DNA of 64,000 bases from Pyrenochaeta sp. MPI-SDFR-AT-0127. Lineage: Eukaryota; Ascomycota; Dothideomycetes; Pleosporales; Cucurbitariaceae. Under the pieces are notes generated by a model. It saw only the letters and a list, made by a program, of their open reading frames with translations. It did no database searches and was not told the DNA's origin. Where the stretch lies: positions 186,001-250,000 of the forward strand of contig JAGTJM010000040.1 of assembly GCA_020747015.1 (NCBI GenBank). Reading direction: 5' to 3'. Positions 46,370 through 58,151 of the stretch are shown here, in pieces. Made by a program: the position numbers and the translations under genes. The first letter of the stretch is position 1. Each line of letters starts with the position of its first letter.

Positions 46370-48929
46370 TCACATATTCAGCCCTCTCAGTTCAGGGCTG
46401 ACGCTCTCCCTGCTTTTTAAACTTAGTCCGGCTGCCCTCTGTGCGAGCCCAATGACATCTTGCACTTTATTTCCTTGCGCTATCCCTACAGCCAGAGCAC
46501 CACAAAACGTATCTCCAATGCCATTTACACTAACGACCTCATGCGCTTCTAGTATTTTCTCTGGTGGGAATAGTCGCACGTATAGGCCACCAACTCCGCT
46601 TTGGTTTTCCGCATTCATATTCCTCGCGAGAACGTAGGGCCTGTCCGCATTATTGTGAAGTTCTGGCGCATCGGTGGCGAGGACTTTTGTAAGTAGAACT
46701 CCCTGTGAACCCAATTTGGTGAGAATAGTAGGGAAGAAAGGAAGAAGCTTTATAGCTTGTTGTGGAATGCCTTGATCAACTATTTCAGACGTGGTCGTGT
46801 ACGCTAAAGGCACACGGAGACCGGATGGTGGAATACCAAGTGCGTCGATGACGGTGAACCAGTCGGGACTGTCAAAATAAGAGGCTTGGTGTGCGAAGTC
46901 ATGGATTGCAGCGAGTTCGTAGGTGTTTGGTGTTATAATGTCCGCAAGAGGATTGGGAAATGTGTGAAGTGTGTCATTGTGCGAGGAGGGTTCAACAGGA
47001 GGAAAGATACGAATCGCTTTTGCTGTAGAGACAGGTTCGAAGATTGTTGTCGTTGTGGGATGGCGTGCGGCCTGGAGCCAGGTGGTTAGCGCCGAAGCTG
47101 ACCAATTTGCATCTGCGACAAAGACTTTGGGTCGACTTGAAGATTTTTCGAAGAGGGAAACTGCGAGGTCATTGGTAGTGTCTTGTGGGATGGTTTCCAA
47201 GATTGACATGTCAGCCATGGCAAGCGCAAGATCTTTGTTGATGTTGTTAACAGCAACGTACTGTGCGGTCCTGGATGGTTTCGGAAGTATCTTGATACCA
47301 GAGACTGACATGCCTTCTCCTCGAAGCTGGGCCAGCGCTGCGTTTCCGCTGAGATCGTCTCCGATCGCGCTGTGCAGGTGGACCGAGGAACCAAGGAGGT
47401 GGACAGCTTTGGCAATGTTATGTGCTACACCTCCAAGCGTTTGGTTGATCACTGCTGGGTTGGATGTGTGTGGCAGTGGATCGGTCTGGCTAATAGTGTT
47501 GGCGAAGGGAGCGTAATCACATGAGAAATCAACAGCAAGAGCGCCCGCCACGATTATATCGGCATTCGATAGAGTCGCAGAAGTGGATGAAACAGATGTA
47601 GTAGGGGTTGAAGAAGGCTCTGAGGATGACAAAGATGCATTGCTGTGCTGACCCTCGGGTGTAGCCGCAGGACTCGACATGACTGGTGTGAAGTAGGAAC
47701 GATGCCATCTACATACTTACAATCAGCGCCAGTTCTACAATCAAGCATCAAGAGTGCTGGCTCACCCTCGTGCTTCTTCCTGTTTCGCTTCAAGAATGGC
47801 AAGTTCTCGCGCTACAATAGTCGCGCGCTTGACGTTCGATTCAATCAATGCTCTGTTGGCAGGTATGCTCTTGCCTTTGGTGAGCTCCTTGATCTTGGAT
47901 AGCACAAACGGTGTATTGTCTTTGCCAGACACGTTCGAGGCATCGGCTTGTCGTAAGGCTTCCGCAATGACAACGTCCATTTCATCCTTCGGTATGGCGA
48001 ATTCTGACGGAACAGGGTTGGCGAAGAGGAGGCCAGATGAAATTTGGAGAGAATGTTGTGCATCTGGTCTCTTGGTTAGTGAGCGGCATCCATTGAAAGG
48101 AGAAACTCACGGATTATCGCAGCGGCCTCAATCTCGTCTGCTATGGTAGTTGGGCTCTTCACACCACTGTCCCTCGACCAGAAGGCAGGAAAGTCTACAC
48201 TTCCCTTGCGCCCATCTGCGAATGTGCCTACGCCTACACCTTCGGTCTCAAGGTATTCAATTGTCCTTGCTATGTCAAGGAAACTCTTGCAGCCGCTTGA
48301 GATGACGGTGACTGGAGTTCTGCCCAGCTCAGTCAGATCCGCAGAAATGTCCATGCTTGACTCTGCACCACGATGGACACCTCCAAGACCACCTGTACCA
48401 AAGATTTTAATCCCGGCAAGATGCGCTAGCAGCATGGTCCCAGATATAGTTGTGCCCCCATTGAACAGCTTGCTGGTGAGTCTCATACCACCCACATAGC
48501 TGAGATCTCGTCTTGAGAGCTTCAGAGTGCTTGATTTGCCAGCTGACGAGGCCAATCTTATAATCTCTTCTGGATCCATGCCTACACGTGCTACCCCATC
48601 CACAATGCCGATAGTCGCAGGCACACCACCATTGGTTCGGACCACGCTTTCGAGGAGGGAAGCCAGCGCTACGTTTTCGGGATATGGAAAGCCTGGAGCA
48701 TTTTATTAGCTACCAATGCACTTGAAGAAGCTACAGCATGCCAACCATGGGTATAAATCGTCGTCTCCAGCGCGACGACAGGCTTGTTTGAGTTTACCGC
48801 TTCCCGCACCTCGTCTGATACGCGGAAGAAGCCATTGTTAGTGAGGCAGCGCCTTCCAATGGACGCAGCTGCTCCCAGGTTGCGAGCGAATAGCTGCGGC
48901 CTGCCCACTGCTTTGGAGAGGAGCGTCAT
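46370..48929 (-). CDS. Pseudouridine-5'-phosphate glycosidase fused to PfkB-family pseudouridine kinase
   Basis: Four exons: 48929-48746, 48692-48111, 48063-47766 and 47708-46370; 800 residues. The N-terminal half is PsuG/IndA-like: VVALETTIYTHGFPYPENVA (the active-site Glu region, completed by the first splice), then KLSRRDL, GTGGLGGVHRG and DISADLTELGRTPV. It should reversibly split pseudouridine 5'-phosphate into uracil and ribose 5-phosphate. The C-terminal half (from about 355) is a PfkB carbohydrate kinase with NQTLGGVAHNIAKAVHLLG and the catalytic signature NGIGDTFCGALAVG. It would phosphorylate pseudouridine, so the fusion joins both steps of pseudouridine salvage or disposal. The N-terminus (first 30 residues or so, basic with Arg/Ala/Leu) could be a mitochondrial presequence. 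Intron 1 begins with the less usual GTTGGC. Confidence 0.9.
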
Positions 48930-49164
48930 AGTATTGAATTTGCGCTGGTGGGCTCTGGCTGGAGCTGTGGAGGGGTGAGTTAAGCTGCGGCATAAAGCTT
49001 GGCAACGGGGGCGCGGAGGTGCCTGGGGAACTCCGAAGAGAACACGACACGCAACGCTACAGCCCGCATACGCAACATCTCAAAGCCACCCAACACCCCA
49101 ACGTCCCGCCTTTTTGTTACTCATCAGCTTCACAGATGCTTGGGAAGCTTGATTGCCAGCAATT
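48930..49164. promoter_or_regulatory. Divergent promoter region PsuG-PsuK / OST1
   Basis: Only 235 bp separate the two start codons, so the genes probably share regulatory sequence. No specific element was recognised. Confidence 0.5.
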
Positions 49165-50708
49165 ATGAGGTCAACTTCCCTCTTTGCAAGCTGCCTAGCA
49201 GCTCTTTCGAGCTTCGCATGCGCCGAATTGAACCTCTCCGAACCGCTGCTGTCGAAGCAATTGCTACCGAGTACCTTCAAGCCACCACAAGTATTCAAGA
49301 ATGCCAACTTGGTCCGCACAACCAATCTCGACAAGGCATATCCCAGGGAAACCATCAATGTCATAATTGAGAACATTGACTCGAAACCCCAATCCAAATA
49401 TTATCTGCCTTTTGAGACGAGCCTGATATCAAAGATTGGAGGGCTGGAAGTAAGAGATAAGAAGGCCCCCGAAAATGGAGCATTCAAGGTCGAGGTAGCA
49501 GGCTTTGATACGGAAAGGTAGCTTGCGATTGAACCGCTGTGACAAGATAGGCTGGCTGACAGACTTCCAGCACCACTGAGTTCTACCTCATCCATCTCCC
49601 CGAGCCCCTTGCACCCAAGGCGCAACAAACCCTGGCCATCTCCTACTCCGTCCTTTCAACCCTCAAGCCTGTCCCCGCTGAGCTCGCTCAGACAGCCAAA
49701 CAGTACCTTCAGTACACTTTCAGCGCATATGCACCTTCCGCCTATGTGACCGAGAAGCAGAAGACCAAGGTCAAATTCCCGAACAGCGATGTACCAGACT
49801 ACACCACTCTCCCCGCCGACCTTAATGAAGAGAAGAAGGCGGACCCGCAAAAGCAAGGCTCCACCTTCACGTATGGCCTGTATAACAACGTGCCAGCTGG
49901 CGCGCAACAGCTTGTCAGCGTGCGCTACGAGTTCACCAAGCCCATCACACACGCCACAGTTCTCGAACGCGATCTTGAAGTCTCACATTGGGGTGGCAAT
50001 CTGGCGTCTGAGGAGCGCTACTGGCTCGTCAACCAAGGCGCTGGGCTCAAGAACCATTTCTCCCGCGTCGAGTGGCAGAAGCAGTCGTACATGAACCCGC
50101 CTACCTTCGCCCTCAAGGGCTTGAATCTGCCATTGGCTCCCGGTGCGGTTGACCCGTACTTCACCGACGATATTGGCAACGTGTCGACCTCGAGGTTCCG
50201 CCCGGGCAAGAAGGAGGCATTGCTGGAGTTGAAGCCCCGCTACCCTGTCTTTGGAACCTGGAAGTACAGCTTCCGTGTTGGCTGGAACGCTGATCTGTCA
50301 ACCTACCTTCGCAAACTGTCCACTGGCGAGACCTACGTTCTCAAAGTGCCCTTCCTCGAGGGACCCCGTGCCGGCGAAGGCATCTCCTACGGCCGCGTGA
50401 ATCTACGCGTCATTCTTCCTGAGGGCGCCACAAACGTCAAGTTCTCCACTACCGTTCCACTTGTAGCCAACACAACGAGCTTGCACAAGACCTTCATGGA
50501 TACTCTTGGCCGCACAACGCTGAGCTTGACGGCCATTAACCTTGTTGATGAGTTCAGAGACCGAGACTTGATTGTCACATATGACTATCCCTGGACTGCG
50601 GGGTACAGGAAGCCCATTGTCATTACCTTGGGCCTCTTCGCTGTCTTTGCGGTGACCTATGTGCTTGGGACCATTGACACCAGCATTGGAAAGAAAAAGA
50701 CGGCATAA
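49165..50708 (+). CDS. OST1: Oligosaccharyltransferase subunit OST1 (ribophorin I)
   Basis: Two exons, 49165-49517 and 49571-50708, giving 496 residues. OST1 is a core non-catalytic subunit of the ER oligosaccharyltransferase that transfers the preassembled glycan to Asn in nascent proteins. The start ATG gives a clean signal peptide (MRSTSLFASCLAALSSFACA). The luminal domain has family motifs: FKNANLVRTTNLDKAYPRE, GAGLKNHFSRVEW and ISYGRVNLRVILPEG. Near the C-terminus is a single transmembrane helix (PIVITLGLFAVFAVTYVLG) and a short basic tail, giving type I topology. The intron (GTAGCT ... TTCCAG) restores GFDTERSTTEFYLIHLPE. Confidence 0.94.
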
Positions 50709-50995
50709 AGCATTGGTGGAGCGAGAGGTAAATAAGATACTGGAGAAGATAGAAGTCCCAGAAAAGTCGAGTTGTTGGCGTCAACGGTTGCCTTGAGCTG
50801 GATTCAGCGCAGATGTATGTCCGGTAGCCAGTTTTCCAAATTTTCGTTTATCCATGTAGAACAATCAGATATCGGGTTCATTTTCTGTCATTTGCTTCAT
50901 TTCCATGCAAAAAAAGGGTATCATACCAATATTGCCTCCGTCTTCCTCTCCCTCAACCCATACACTTTTCATAAACGAAGCTCTTTATCGCCACA

Positions 50996-52000
50996 TCAGA
51001 ATGGATCGCCCACGCCCTTGACCCGATGGACATGCCTCACCACAATTCTAACTCCCTCTTTAATCCCCAACCTCCGAACCTCACTACGCACATCCAACGC
51101 AATCAAATCCGCAATCGCAACACTGCGATGCGTCCCTGCCACACAGCATACACTCATCGCCACTTCTCTCTTCCCCTTTACACCCTTGCGCCGCTGTCTA
51201 GCCCCAAAGTCCAGCAGGTCAGCGACAGCTTGCCGTATCGCCTCTCTTGCACGGCGGTCGCGCAGGACTTGTGCTTGGATGACAGGTGAGAGGCCGGAGT
51301 ACGTTGCGCATAGTTCTGATGGAGGAACATGCATGTTTGATGCGTTGATGGTGTAGAGGTGTGGCATTGGGGGGTCGCGCTGAGGTAGGTGGGTGTCTAG
51401 TAGTTCAGTGAAGGCTTTGGAGGTGGATGTGCGGTCTATGCTGTAGGTTATGATGTAAATTGTTGGATGACGACTCGGTTCATGAGTGCGAGGATGATGA
51501 TGTAGAGGTGGTGTGATTATGGAGCGCAAAGGATGAGCGGGTGGACAGTCTGGTGCTGGTGGGCGGTTGTGGTTAGGTTTGTAGAGAGGCGGCGCGCCAT
51601 CCATGTAGATGTTTGGGGTTGACATTTTCTGTTGCTTTGGGCGAGATGCAAGATCAAAGTGTACATGTCTGGCTGCTGGGTTTTGAAGGCTCTTATTCCG
51701 TTCCTTAGCAAAGACGGGCCTGTGTTGTGCTTGTTCTCTTCCCAAGTGACCTGTAGTTCGCTTGGGATCTCGAGATACCATAGCAGGTACCTGTCTTTCC
51801 GTTAGAGTAATTGTTGTGCGTTCGGGTATTTGGGTTATTGGTAGCAATTTGGTACGAAGTTCTGGTGGATGAATATGCAACTTTGTGAGGGTCAAGTGAG
51901 AAATGCAGGATATCGTGTTGATGGATTCGCTGTAGGATTGATGGAGCGTGCAGGTAGGACAGACGAAATGAGGTCGCGCATGGCCGCGGCAGACGAACAT
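50996..52000 (-). CDS. RapZ C-terminal domain-like protein
   Basis: Uninterrupted frame, 334 residues if the ATG at 52000 is used. The C-terminal 160 residues or so resemble the RapZ C-terminal domain: HLYTINASNMHVPP, then CATYSGLSPVIQAQVL and the signature VCCVAGTHRSVAIADLI, ending VVRHVHRVKG. In bacteria this domain binds small RNA or a sugar-phosphate ligand. Fungi encode many stand-alone copies of unknown role, and I infer no function. The N-terminal half is Pro/His-rich, and its first residues (CRGHARPHFVCPTC) have a Cys/His spacing that could bind zinc. The start is uncertain: a later Met before SRDPKRT would remove that motif. It converges on OST1, 287 bp from its stop. Confidence 0.65.
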   Translation of the reverse strand: MFVCRGHARPHFVCPTCTLHQSYSESINTISCISHLTLTKLHIHPPELRTKLLPITQIPERTTITLTERQVPAMVSRDPKRTTGHLGREQAQHRPVFAKERNKSLQNPAARHVHFDLASRPKQQKMSTPNIYMDGAPPLYKPNHNRPPAPDCPPAHPLRSIITPPLHHHPRTHEPSRHPTIYIITYSIDRTSTSKAFTELLDTHLPQRDPPMPHLYTINASNMHVPPSELCATYSGLSPVIQAQVLRDRRAREAIRQAVADLLDFGARQRRKGVKGKREVAMSVCCVAGTHRSVAIADLIALDVRSEVRRLGIKEGVRIVVRHVHRVKGVGDPF

Positions 52001-55000
52001 TACTATAGGCTTCGTCGAGCTCGTTGACACGAGATGGGGTACGCAGAGAGATGGGGTGTTGATGAGAGTCGAAAGCCAGGGCTGGTTAGGAAGGAGAGCT
52101 GAGGCTCAAGGATATCAGCAGTGAAAGAAGAATAAACATTGAGGATAAAGATATGGCTTGCTATGTTTGCTTGATATTTGCGAAACCCACGTTAAGCGAC
52201 TGATGTAGTACATGTCTCGCTATGCCAATCGCTTCATTGACGTCAGGCAAGTCGGTAGGGGTGACAGTGTTGCGTGGAGTCACAGAGCGATCTGATGATA
52301 AGGAAATGTGGTTGTACAGTTTTCGAAGTCACTTCCTGCCATTGGAGGACTTCTTTCAAACTTGATTGAAAGTCAAAGGAAAGTACTGAGAATAGACTGG
52401 GGGTATTCAGACTTCCCTTTGTGGTGGAAGAGGAAGTTGTTGAGAGATGGACCATTTGAAGAAGGAAAGAAGCAAGAATCAAAACTAGATCATTGACAAC
52501 ATGCTCAGTACGCACTCATCGACAGCACTTCACATCGTTGGCGTTTCACAAGGCGTTCTATGGGGTGGGCCTGTCATTGTGTATCATTCACGCATCTTAT
52601 CAAAGCCAAAGTCTGTCATACGAAAGGCATCTCTATCTCTCAATTCACTGTTCAAGCGCGACTCACTTGCTGCTTCACGACATGCCCAGACTGGGCAGGA
52701 AGCGAAGAGAATGAAAGAAACCAAATAGGTAAGGGGGATGAAAACTTTTACGCGGAACAAGAGGACGAGGATGCCGAAGCATGGAACAACACCTACCATC
52801 AAAACAATATCAGTAACAAGGTATTCCCAGTTACCGGGGAGAGAATCCTCTGCACACCATGGCAAGGACACGCATCAAGCCCACAACCTCGACGATTCCT
52901 AAATTAAGATTTTTTTGCTTTGCATCTCAACACATTACATCGACGCCCCGGCAACTTTCTTTTTTGCGAGCTGAGAATAACTTTGGGAGATACGACGATC
53001 TAGCATTGACCAGATCAGGATTCCTTGCGTCAACCGATCGATCTCAAACTGGCCTTGATTATTGGCTCCACAAAACCATGACTTAGCCATGACTTGTCGC
53101 CGTCATGATGCTCGAGGATCATAGAAACCACCCCGCTGATGCGAGACAAGGCGCGTATGCATGGTCCACCACAAGATTGCGCGACGTGGCTTCTTGCGAG
53201 TCGTTCAAGCAAGAGAAGCAAGTTTTGCAAGGACCAATCTCCGTGGGTATCCGCAAGCTGTGACGCAGAATGAGAGAGATGGAGAGAAGAGGTCAAGGCG
53301 AGGCGGTGAAGAAAACGTTGACGAGAGAAGATGAAAAAAAAAAAGCGCTCAATGCAGATCAATGGCCGAAACACAATTCTTCAAGATTTGCTAGTAAAGT
53401 TCAGACGCACTTACGGTTCATTCTAGGTCAAGGGCGACGTTTCCTGTCTCTCTTAATTGAGCAATCTCTCGACTGCTTGCTCGTCTCGCTGAATGCTAGA
53501 GGGTCATCATGAATACTATACGCAGCCGCGCCGGAGGACCACGCAGACCCTCATCATGGATGATATCAAGGTCCGCCTGGCAAGAAGAATACCGACAAGC
53601 TTCTCCCAACGGCGCAGAAAGCGGGTCTTCTCCGCAACAGTCTTGCGCGCCGCCGCTGCACGACATCTGTCGCTCATTACACCCGGACGAGGGTACGTGG
53701 TTCACTGTGCTCGCCTGGTAGCGTTCCTGCATGACATAGATGATTGACCATGCGATGATTACCTGCTTCGGTATGCGACTCTTTCCGGTATTCAGGCCTT
53801 ACCTGCAGACTCGGGGTTTTACAGATGATCTACGGACCGACAGCGGTCCCTTCGCTTGCGTTGGGCTCCCATCTTCCGCGTCAAATGATTCTGTCCGCAT
53901 AATCACAATGACTTGCTTCAGCCCCCCAGTCAGATCAACCCTTGGAGGCGTTTCCAATACCTCTGTGATGCATGGTGTAAGCGAATCAATAGGTTTCGAC
54001 TTGCAGGTTGGGCATTGCTGATGCAGGACATTGAGCATGCACGTGGTCCAGATCGCGTAACCCACCATCTGGACTCGACGCCCGTCATTTCGATGATTGT
54101 CGTTGAGCAGCCTCACGGACACTATGATCGATCCGCAAGCTCCTAGGTTTGCTTTTGCCGGGGAAGAGATGTTGTGCGTCCGGTCGTTGGTGGAGGCCAA
54201 GCTGGCCCAGAACGGCGGATTGACGTATCGATGGCTGAAGCCAAATTTGCGGCAGAACCGACTCGGAGGCAGTCAGATTGTGCATCTCCGGAGCAAATGT
54301 GTAGAAAGGATTATTTTGGAAATAATGTTGCAACGGGGTTGGGGTCGCTGTACATGCCAGAACTCGCAATATCCATCCTGCGAATAATAGACGTTGTTGT
54401 GACGCAAAGAAGTGCCGCGAAGGCCATCAGCAGCAAATCGGCCCGTTCAGGGAGTCGTTCGATTCATCGTCCGACATGCAGACATGGTAGGCCATGCGCG
54501 ATTTTTTGGAAGAGGGACAACAAACGTTAAAAACAGGCCATATGGGCATGAGTGGACTACGGTATCCAATCCCATCCTCTTAGACGACTTTTCTTTACCC
54601 TGATTACTGTTAGTCTCGAGCATCCATGACCCTATGCTGCATTGTTCCTCTACTCTACCTCCTGTGGAAGACGTAACCTTACTTTAGAAAGCAACGCAAC
54701 AGGTAAAATGGTCTGATTAATGACCAGATGGACTTTGCAACTTCCCCATAGACACGGGAAATACGATCGGAAACGTCTGTCGCGTCACTCTTCTGCCCCA
54801 GGTTCCAGCCTGCGCTCCTTCTTCAGCTCCGCTCCTGAGTTTCGGGATCGGGGTCAGGGGGCCGTACACGCCACCAACACCTTGTCTCTGCGCCTCAAAA
54901 ACCTTGGGGACAAGATTTGAACATGTCCCGGAGAATTTCTTCTGCACGTCCAACTCTATGCAGGCATGAAGCTGGCGCTTTCATACAGATAGATGAGCCA

Positions 55001-58000
55001 GAAAAGGGGACCTGGCAGCTGCAAAAGAAGCATATGCACATGCAAAAGCAAATAGTGAAGCTGGCCGCCCTGCCGTATAGAAACTGCACGTGTGCATCTT
55101 GCATGGCCGCATTCTGGGGCTAATGTCGGTTGAAGATGCCTGCGGGAGGTGCCTCTTGCCGACGCCATACTCTTTGATCGGTGAGGGACGAGGCGCTTGG
55201 GATTGGCGAATGCAACCCGGAGCGGAGCAAACTCTGTGCTACCGTGGCGCCCCTCGCTCCCGATCCGAAATGTTGTCCATTTGCTCACAACGCCGAACAG
55301 TTGATGTTCGGTATTGTGCGGCACGGGACGTTGGGTTTCATTTGCTGCAATTTGGCTTTGTGGCATCCTACGCCGCTCATTCTAATCAGAGTCATCTCTC
55401 CTCCCGCGAACCTGTGACACTGAGGTAACATCTGCAGAAGGGAGGCGCGGATGGCGCGGGAGATGGAGTCCGCGCTGTCATTATCGATGTTCCTCTTCAC
55501 CTTCTCTTTGCGTCAGCCTCCTGGTCGCCTGGAGTTTCGCTTGCCGCTGTAGACAGGTCAGTGCAGCTGTCAGCCTGGCGATCAAACAATCCGGGGTCCA
55601 GATAGTCATGTGGCTGTGCGGGCAAGTCCTTTTTGGTGCGGAGTTGAGCTCTCGGTTTCGGTCTCTCTTTCTGGCGAGTAATTGATGTCTCGTGATCAGA
55701 AAAAAAAAATAACATGAATGCCTCAGGGGATCTAATAGGACCTTTTCATTCACCGCTGCTCGCAAAGAACCGCTATCCGGCATGAGCCTGCTATCCGCTC
55801 AGAGCCGTGCCGCAAAAAGCACAAAAGAAGAAACTCGTGGTTTCGTGGTTGGCCCCGTCGTGGCAATGCCATCGCCGGACAGACCGTCCGGGTGTCGGTA
55901 CGTGCTCTCCGACGAGGCCGAAGTACTTCCATCTCTTATCTTTTGGATCTGTGGTGACAGGAAAATACTTCCGCTTCCAATCAGACAGCTAAGCCAGATA
56001 GCCCATGAACTCGCATCTGCGCTCGGCGTTCATGCGTTCATTTCCACCACACACATGAGATGTGCAATCCCCAGCTTTGGGCTTACTCCGGCCGTACAGG
56101 CTCAAGCGACCACAAACGCCCAACATGCACGGAAGCGTCTCCGGCAAATCCTGGTTGGCCAGATGCGTTCATGGGGTCCCAACGACACGGATGGGAACCG
56201 CTTCTGCCCAACGTCTCCCGGCTTGAATGGCGGTCCTCGTCCCGAACCAAAGTCTGCCCGCAGTTGTGATGTGCAAAATCTGGGCACCAAGTTGTCAGCA
56301 GAAATGCCGTTCAAATAAGACGCAAGAATGAGGCACAGACATGCACATCGTGTAGCGCCATGGAACAAGAACAGCCTGTCACAAGTTCCCTTTCCAGAAT
56401 ACGATCGACACGCGTATTGGGACGTAAGTCAATTTTAGAGCTGGGCTTGCATTGCGGTCTGCCCAAACTGATCGACAACCCACAATTTACGCCCAGAGGA
56501 GGAACATGCACGCTCTAGCAGCGCTTTTGTTTTCCATCACGCAAGCACATTTTCTATCATGGTCCAACTACAGCAACATTAACCGCAGAAAATGACCTCA
56601 ACAAACAGCCCGAATCGCGCCCCCCCCTTCGTCTATCTCACACATCTGTCAGCGCCAGTTCAGCCTCAGACGTCGTCTACCCTCGCATTTATGCGGCCGA
56701 GGAATCCCTTTTGGGAGCTGTGGCGTTTGTCACTAGAACATTCGTATGGAGTTCGTCGGAAGGTTCCGTCTCCCGCTGCCATTTGCCAAAGTTACCTTGC
56801 CACGCCTGCCAACCGCCCTTGTGGTCATGCTGAGACATTAGGGTCAGCAAAACACGATGTGGCGTTGCGGTTCAGGAACTGTCATTCCAGGACAGACGAG
56901 CTGGACTGGAAGATGGTACACCATGCCATGATCTTCATATGCATGTGTGGGGGTGAAGCATTGATCGACCGCTAAGGTTGGGCTGCTATGTAGTTGGATA
57001 CGAAAGACTGAGAGGTCTGGATGTACCGAGTTACCCCTGTTGAGATCGCGTCGACGCAACATGTACCGCGCGACACGTGGTATGTACGCTTTACTCGTAC
57101 GATTTCTTGGTCGCTCTTGGCGATGCTGCGGCGTTGTGTCCGCCTAAATTTGATTGATATTCGGCAAGTGTCAGGTGGTAAGAGTAGTGTCTGGCGGATA
57201 TTTTGAGTTTACTCGTGCTGAGCACGTGGATCGAGCGTGGCAGTTGCCTCCCGCGTTACTAAAATGTAACAATGCTGTTTGGAGTAACTTGCGCGATTGC
57301 AACATGTCGTGTGGAGCGTTGTGGAAATGGCATGGTCATTTCTCCACAGTTGCAGGAGTCAGTGCGGCGAAAAAGTGGAAGAAGGTTTCATATTCGAGCG
57401 CACAAAGCGGTAGTCCCGCAACTACTTTTAAACTTGTGACCCAATGGCCAGCCGTACACCCTTCAATTTTCATATGATCGACGTCCAAGTACCATGATAG
57501 AGTTTGACAACTTCGCTTCCATTAGATAACAGTCCATCTGAGACGTGGGAATCTCTCAAACGGTTGAGGCGTCCATGGCCAACCAACCATCTATTCATCG
57601 TCCAAGACATTCGTCAAGGAACGTACATGTAATACACCGAAGAAAGGCCGTTAGCTGAGGGCAAATGGCCCAAAAGCAAAAAAAAAAGTAAGCCAATACG
57701 GAATAGGCGCGCGACAGGACCAACAAGGAAAACCGAGAATGAAGACAGCGGCTCCTACCGAACGCGGTCAACATCTCCCTTCCCAAGCCCAATCAGTTTA
57801 AATCTTGGATGGTCAAGTCAAGAATTCCTCCGAGTCGCAATTCCACCAAGTCCAGGGTATAGTCATGTCCTCACCGATGAGGGAAACAATTTCAAAGTAC
57901 CGCCCAGGCATGCTTGTGTACATTGAAACATGCAGAAAATGGTTTCAGCGCTAACCGCCCGATGATGATGCGTATGTGCGTGATGCCTAGAATGATAGGG

Positions 58001-58151
58001 AATACAAAAATAACAATACGCGCCAAGATAAATGCAGGAAATGCGAATACATAGAGGAATATACACAGGGTACGTGTGCGAGGCCACGGCGCAGATCGCG
58101 GAGTTGGATATCCAAACCAAACATGCGATGAGGGGCGTCTCCGGGTTACGT
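52001..58151. other. 6.1 kb region without a supported gene
   Basis: Both strands were read. Short frames are scattered throughout (for example 53270-53512, 54085-54387, 55782-56318, 56592-56975). None has an identifiable domain, signal peptide plus Cys pattern, or exon chain. Local base composition is ordinary and not strongly AT-rich, which argues against a heavily RIP-mutated transposon. It may hold a long upstream region, a noncoding RNA or a lineage-specific gene that I cannot see. Confidence 0.4.

Noticed and set aside
55782..56318. Plus-strand open frame of 178 codons in the 6 kb gap
   Set aside because: No domain, signal peptide or splice partner; probably chance in GC-balanced DNA.
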